Below the pieces are notes generated by a model that made no database searches, was not told where the DNA came from, and saw only the letters and a program-made list of their open reading frames with translations. Positions 30,473 to 33,734 of a stretch of 33,734 nucleotides of DNA are shown piece by piece; positions within the stretch are counted from its first letter, which is position 1, and every line of letters starts with the position of its first letter. The position numbers and the translations under genes were made by a program. Source of the stretch: Eremomyces bilateralis CBS 781.70 (Eukaryota; Ascomycota; Dothideomycetes; Eremomycetales; Eremomycetaceae); the NCBI RefSeq assembly GCF_010015585.1, contig NW_022985113.1:1-33734 (forward strand), read 5' to 3'.

Positions 30473-32110
30473 ATGTCACGTCGTCCCAATCCGGACCAGG
30501 ACCGCATCGAGCGGAACAGAGCCACGCTCAAAAGCCTGGTAAAGCTCGAGGCCAACAAAAGCTGCGCCGATTGCAAACGGAACAAGCATCCAAGATGGGC
30601 CAGCTGGAATCTCGGCATCTTCGTCTGTATCCGATGTTCCGGTATCCACCGCGGAATGGGAACACACATCAGTCGAGTCAAGTCGGTGGACCTCGACTCC
30701 TGGACGGACGAACAGCTACAGAACATGCTGCGGTGGGGGAACGGTCGAGCGAATAAATACTGGGAAGCAAAGTTGGCGCCGGGCCATGTTCCGTCGGAGT
30801 CGAAGATCGAAAACTTTATCCGCACAAAATACGAGTCCAAGAGATGGGCGATGGAGGGCGGCATGCCGGACCCCTCAACACTGTCCGATGCCACCGACGA
30901 CGATGTTCCGCTGAACGTAGTACAAGAAAAGGCGAAATTGGAACGATCAACTTCGCAACGAACCGCATCGAGCGCGATGCCGAAACCCAGGGCGGCCAAC
31001 ATCGACCTATTCGGCGACGATACACCCCAGCGACCATCGACAGTCGAGCCGCAAACCAATCGGCCCCCGCCACCAAAATCACAAGCCGCACCACCAAGAC
31101 AGACCAAGCAAGCCGATTCATTGCTTGGCCTAGACTTCTTCGGAACCAGCAACTCTGCGCCGATTTCAAACGCAACCTCTCCGCCGCCGGCAGGGGTTCC
31201 CTCACGGCCTGATCTCAAGCAGTCCATCCTGTCGTTGTACGCAGCAAAACCTGCGGCTCCTCCTCAACAGCATCAACGACAGCCTTCGCAAGGATCTTTT
31301 GGGACACTCACTTCGCCATCGTCACCTCCTGCTACACAATCAGGAGTAAGTGGGTTGGATGATGCATTTAGCGGTCTTAGCTTTAGCAACCAACCCAGTG
31401 CACCACCAGCACCGACGGCTTCGCCGTTTGATGCACTGTCATCATTAAGCCCTCGATCGTCAGTAGCAGCTCCTCAAACTACCAAGGCCTCTGCGTTTGG
31501 TACCGGGGGAGGCTTTTTCGATGCTCCCAAACCCGCACCGGCCACCACGCAGCCAGTGACCTCTATACCACAAGGCAACTTGGGCGGTTTCGGGGATATA
31601 TTCTCCTCGACCTCTCCTCCCCCGTCCCAGGCGCCGAAAGCGAGCCAAGCCGACCTTTTCGACATCGGTTTCGATAGCGCACCGGCCCCCCCTCCGAAGC
31701 AGACCACCGCTGCACCCAACATCTCTTCCGCGTTCAACCTTTCTAAACCCACGGCCGCCCCCGTGGCTCCGAAGCCGCAAACTGCTCCGTTGACGGATTT
31801 CTCTGGCTTCTCGGGCATGGATGCGTGGGGCTCGAACAACGCGTGGGCGACTGATCCAGCACCGGCGGCAAAGCCTGCTGCGGCTCCGGCGGCGGCTCCT
31901 GCGGCGTCCACGATAGCGAGTGACTTTGGCGGGTGGGGGATCACGAGCGAGGCGAAACCCACGCCGCAAGTGGCACAGGATGAGGATTTCGGGGGCTGGA
32001 ACAGTGCGGCGCCGGAGACACCTGGGGTTGGAAATTCGGGGGCAAAACAAAAGGCGTCGGCGGGAGGGTTTGGTGGGCAAGACGATTTGTTTGGGAATGT
32101 TTGGAAGTAA
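30473..32110 (+). CDS. AGE2: ArfGAP, AGE2/SMAP type
   Basis: ArfGAPs stimulate GTP hydrolysis by Arf and act in Golgi and endosomal traffic. This single exon encodes 545 residues. The zinc finger is C31-x2-C34-x17-C52-x2-C55, in CADCKRNKHPRWASWNLG and CIRCSGIHRGMG. The arginine finger is R60. One more residue than the usual x16 spacing appears, as I recall from fungal Age2-like proteins. The rest of the domain follows (SVDLDSWTDEQLQ, ANKYWEAKLAPGHVPSE, FIRTKYE). From about residue 145 the protein is disordered and rich in Pro, Ala and Ser, with short DLFG, FGGW and NPF-like adaptor-binding motifs. It ends DDLFGNVWK. The ATG at 30473 gives the normal ArfGAP start. Confidence 0.92.
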   Translation: MSRRPNPDQDRIERNRATLKSLVKLEANKSCADCKRNKHPRWASWNLGIFVCIRCSGIHRGMGTHISRVKSVDLDSWTDEQLQNMLRWGNGRANKYWEAKLAPGHVPSESKIENFIRTKYESKRWAMEGGMPDPSTLSDATDDDVPLNVVQEKAKLERSTSQRTASSAMPKPRAANIDLFGDDTPQRPSTVEPQTNRPPPPKSQAAPPRQTKQADSLLGLDFFGTSNSAPISNATSPPPAGVPSRPDLKQSILSLYAAKPAAPPQQHQRQPSQGSFGTLTSPSSPPATQSGVSGLDDAFSGLSFSNQPSAPPAPTASPFDALSSLSPRSSVAAPQTTKASAFGTGGGFFDAPKPAPATTQPVTSIPQGNLGGFGDIFSSTSPPPSQAPKASQADLFDIGFDSAPAPPPKQTTAAPNISSAFNLSKPTAAPVAPKPQTAPLTDFSGFSGMDAWGSNNAWATDPAPAAKPAAAPAAAPAASTIASDFGGWGITSEAKPTPQVAQDEDFGGWNSAAPETPGVGNSGAKQKASAGGFGGQDDLFGNVWK

Positions 32111-32355
32111 GTCGAGCAGGGGAAATTACGTCGAACGGTCCTGTCGACGAGCATACATAGCGATAGATGATGATAGCGTTGTCCTTCCATCCCCGATTCG
32201 TGGGTTTACACATCGCCAGAATGAAGAATGCACAGAAGAATGGATATAGAAGTAATGCGTGCCCATATACACATGATGCATGTCCAGTCTCATACAATAC
32301 AGCCGTGGAGGCGTGGCAGTCGAAGAAAAGCGCCCAACGCCGTGGATATCCGCGA

Positions 32356-32811
32356 TCATGATTTCTTGCCCCCAAAGATGAAGCTAAAGATAAAGCCAAG
32401 TATCCAGTACAGTAGCACCACCGTTACCACGATTATGCCTGCCAGCTTGAGGATCGCTGTCTTGTTCCCCGCTTGAGCCGCCCGTCCCAATCTCGTGGCG
32501 CTGCCCTTGAGTGTCGTCGACATGTTCGAGAAAACTTCGCTCTGTAGGAAAACAGTCAGAATCCGCTCGATATGTCCGTCTAACCCCAGGACCAAAATCT
32601 GCCAGGACGGATGTAGACATACCGAGTTGTCAATTATATCCTGATTCCGAGCATTGTCATAGATATCAATAGTCACGCCCCGAAGAGCGGACACCTTGCC
32701 AGATAACTCATCCAGGCGAGAGTTATTCTGCCTATCCTACCGGTAAGCGCCATTCCCCGCAAAACAGATGCGCACATCCACCAACCTTTCCCGTTCATAT
32801 GATTCTGACAT
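32356..32811 (-). CDS. SFT1: Qc-SNARE, Sft1/Bet1-like
   Basis: This is a small tail-anchored SNARE for Golgi traffic. Minus-strand exons 32786-32811, 32623-32731 and 32356-32541 join over introns of 54 and 81 bp to give 106 residues. Exon 1 is only 26 nt. The start MSESYERERQNNSRLDEL leads into a SNARE helix (LSGKVSALRGVTIDIYDNAR, SEVFSNMSTTLKGSATRLGR). A C-terminal membrane anchor (ILKLAGIIVVTVVLLYWILG) is followed by a short tail with KK. Length and the QAGNK stretch before the anchor fit Sft1 better than Bet1, though the two are close. Intron 1 has a weak donor (GTTGGT), but the join restores the frame. Confidence 0.87.
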
Positions 32812-33263
32812 GTCGAAGGCGATGGAGGCGCAGGATGGTCGCGGACGGCTGGTGGTAGGAAACGTTCGGTTCGTGATGGGGGACGGTTTGCGTCTTATAT
32901 GCGCTGGGGCACTTCGTTCATTCGGGTCGTCGAGCGTGATCGTCGAGAGATTCACGGCATTATTGTTGGAGGTCTGGACAATGAAACGAAGGCGATGTAG
33001 ATGGAGTTAAACAGACAATGACGATCGTTGGGTCCGGTGGACATTTTGGACCAGGAGCGCAAGAGCTCTGGCGGTTGCAAAATGTGAGAGAACGCTTGGC
33101 GTTTTTTTGAGTGTGTGTGTGTCCCGCCCGCAACTCCACCAGAAAACGCGATATCACCCATTTTATGACCAAAACGCGCTGAATTCGTGCCTGCAAGTTG
33201 TGAAATTAAAGGGAAATTATTAGATTGAGTTTTATATCAAGTTTTTTATTTTTTATTTAGGAA
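32812..33263. other. Divergent intergenic region, SNARE gene and 33264 gene
   Basis: This 452-bp gap should carry both promoters. It has a short GT microsatellite near 33112-33122 and an AT-rich stretch (33205-33260) immediately before the 33264 start. No gene is supported here. Confidence 0.5.
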
Positions 33264-33734
33264 ATGGCACCCCAACTGCGTGGAATTGGTACGCGCAGTA
33301 CGCGAACGCGCGTCCGGTTTGAAGACGAGATTGAGCGCACTGCTCAACTTGCGAGAGAACAAACAGCTACGAAGAAAAAGAACACAAAGAAGGCGGCCCC
33401 AAAGACGGCGGGTAGAAAGAAGAAAGCCCAGGTAGCTCCAAAGAAGATATCGGCGAAGGCATCGTCGTCTAGCATACCCAAGACCGCTAGCAAGACAACA
33501 CCTCTGGAGCTAGATCCGCAAAGGGGCCTTGCAGACGATGAGGAAGAGCTAGGAGAGGAAGAGCAGGAAGAGGAAGAGTAGGAAGAGGAAGAGCAGAAAG
33601 AGGAAGAGCAGGAAGAGGAAGAGCAGGAAGAGGGTACGGTTACTCCGAAACCGAGCCGTAAACGGAGTCGATCTCAAACCGATCAGCTACCGATACGGAC
33701 ACCACCTACGATGACCGGTTCGAAGGCATATGAT
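33264..33734 (+). CDS. Lys/Glu-rich protein of unknown function, partial at window edge, with in-frame TAG
   Basis: The frame starts MAPQLRGIGTRSTRTRVRFEDE and is lysine-rich for about 60 residues (KKKNTKKAAPKTAGRKKK), suggesting a nuclear protein. An acidic stretch (DDEEELGEEEQEEEE) then leads to a TAG at 33579-33581, after 105 residues. The same frame stays open beyond the TAG to the window end. It continues a 15-bp repeat coding EEEEQ and then GTVTPKPSRKRSRSQ. The TAG sits where the repeat has CAG, so one C-to-T change could explain it. The gene may be truncated, mis-sequenced or variable in the population. I recognise no family. Confidence 0.6.
33569..33635 (+). repeat. 15-bp GAAGAGGAAGAGCAG repeats
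   Basis: About four copies of a purine-rich 15-bp unit code for EEEEQ in the frame of the 33264 gene. Copies differ at single bases: CAG to TAG at 33579, and GAA to AAA in the next copy. Both are C:G to T:A changes. Confidence 0.8.

Overview
The window looks like nuclear chromosomal DNA from a filamentous ascomycete (Pezizomycotina). Evidence is a compact layout with genes on both strands, short spliceosomal introns (about 46-94 bp, GT..AG, several with CTAAC/CTGAC-like branch sites), GC-rich third codon positions, and household proteins of clear fungal type. The wording of several proteins is closest to what I remember from Eurotiomycetes, but that placement is an inference. I see no bacterial operons, rRNA, tRNA, CRISPR array or recognisable transposon.

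Layout, left to right. 353-1450 (+) is an IND1/NUBPL Fe-S assembly ATPase in five exons. It is followed by a 1.1 kb gap with seven copies of a 14-bp G-rich minisatellite. 2555-4897 (-) is an ABCF ATPase. 5652-7537 (+) is a fungal protein of unknown function with a CxxC...H motif. 7643-9070 (-) is a secreted repeat protein whose central repeats are almost identical at DNA level. 10144-10371 (+) is a small one-TM protein. Its frame continues past a TGA for another 68 coding-like codons. 11121-13142 (-) is TRM7, with an unusual 210-residue insertion, divergent from 13480-15823 (+), the DEAD-box helicase MAK5. 16342-20180 (+) is an Uls1-like SNF2 translocase with SUMO-interacting motifs. 20488-21503 (-) is a DUF427 protein, 21891-23447 (-) a hydroxyacid-oxoacid transhydrogenase and 24095-25522 (-) a secreted aspartic protease. 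26753-28716 (-) is GPI16/PIG-T, divergent from 29075-30054 (+), the U1 snRNP protein LUC7. 30473-32110 (+) is an AGE2-type ArfGAP and 32356-32811 (-) a Sft1/Bet1-like SNARE. A lysine- and glutamate-rich gene with an internal in-frame TAG starts at 33264 and runs off the right edge.

These are mostly unlinked housekeeping functions: Fe-S assembly, ribosome and tRNA maturation, chromatin, splicing, secretion and GPI anchoring. They do not form a pathway or metabolite cluster. Two head-to-head pairs (TRM7/MAK5 and GPI16/LUC7) probably share promoters. TCACGTG elements recur at the window start, between GPI16 and LUC7, and upstream of the ArfGAP gene. Joining exons by hand gave complete reading frames for all multi-exon genes. 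Only the 5' end of the Uls1-like gene stays ambiguous.

The best candidates for new biology are the possible stop-codon read-through gene at 10144-10578, the two-CxxC insertion in TRM7, and the duplicated, partly intronic 5' end of the Uls1-like gene.
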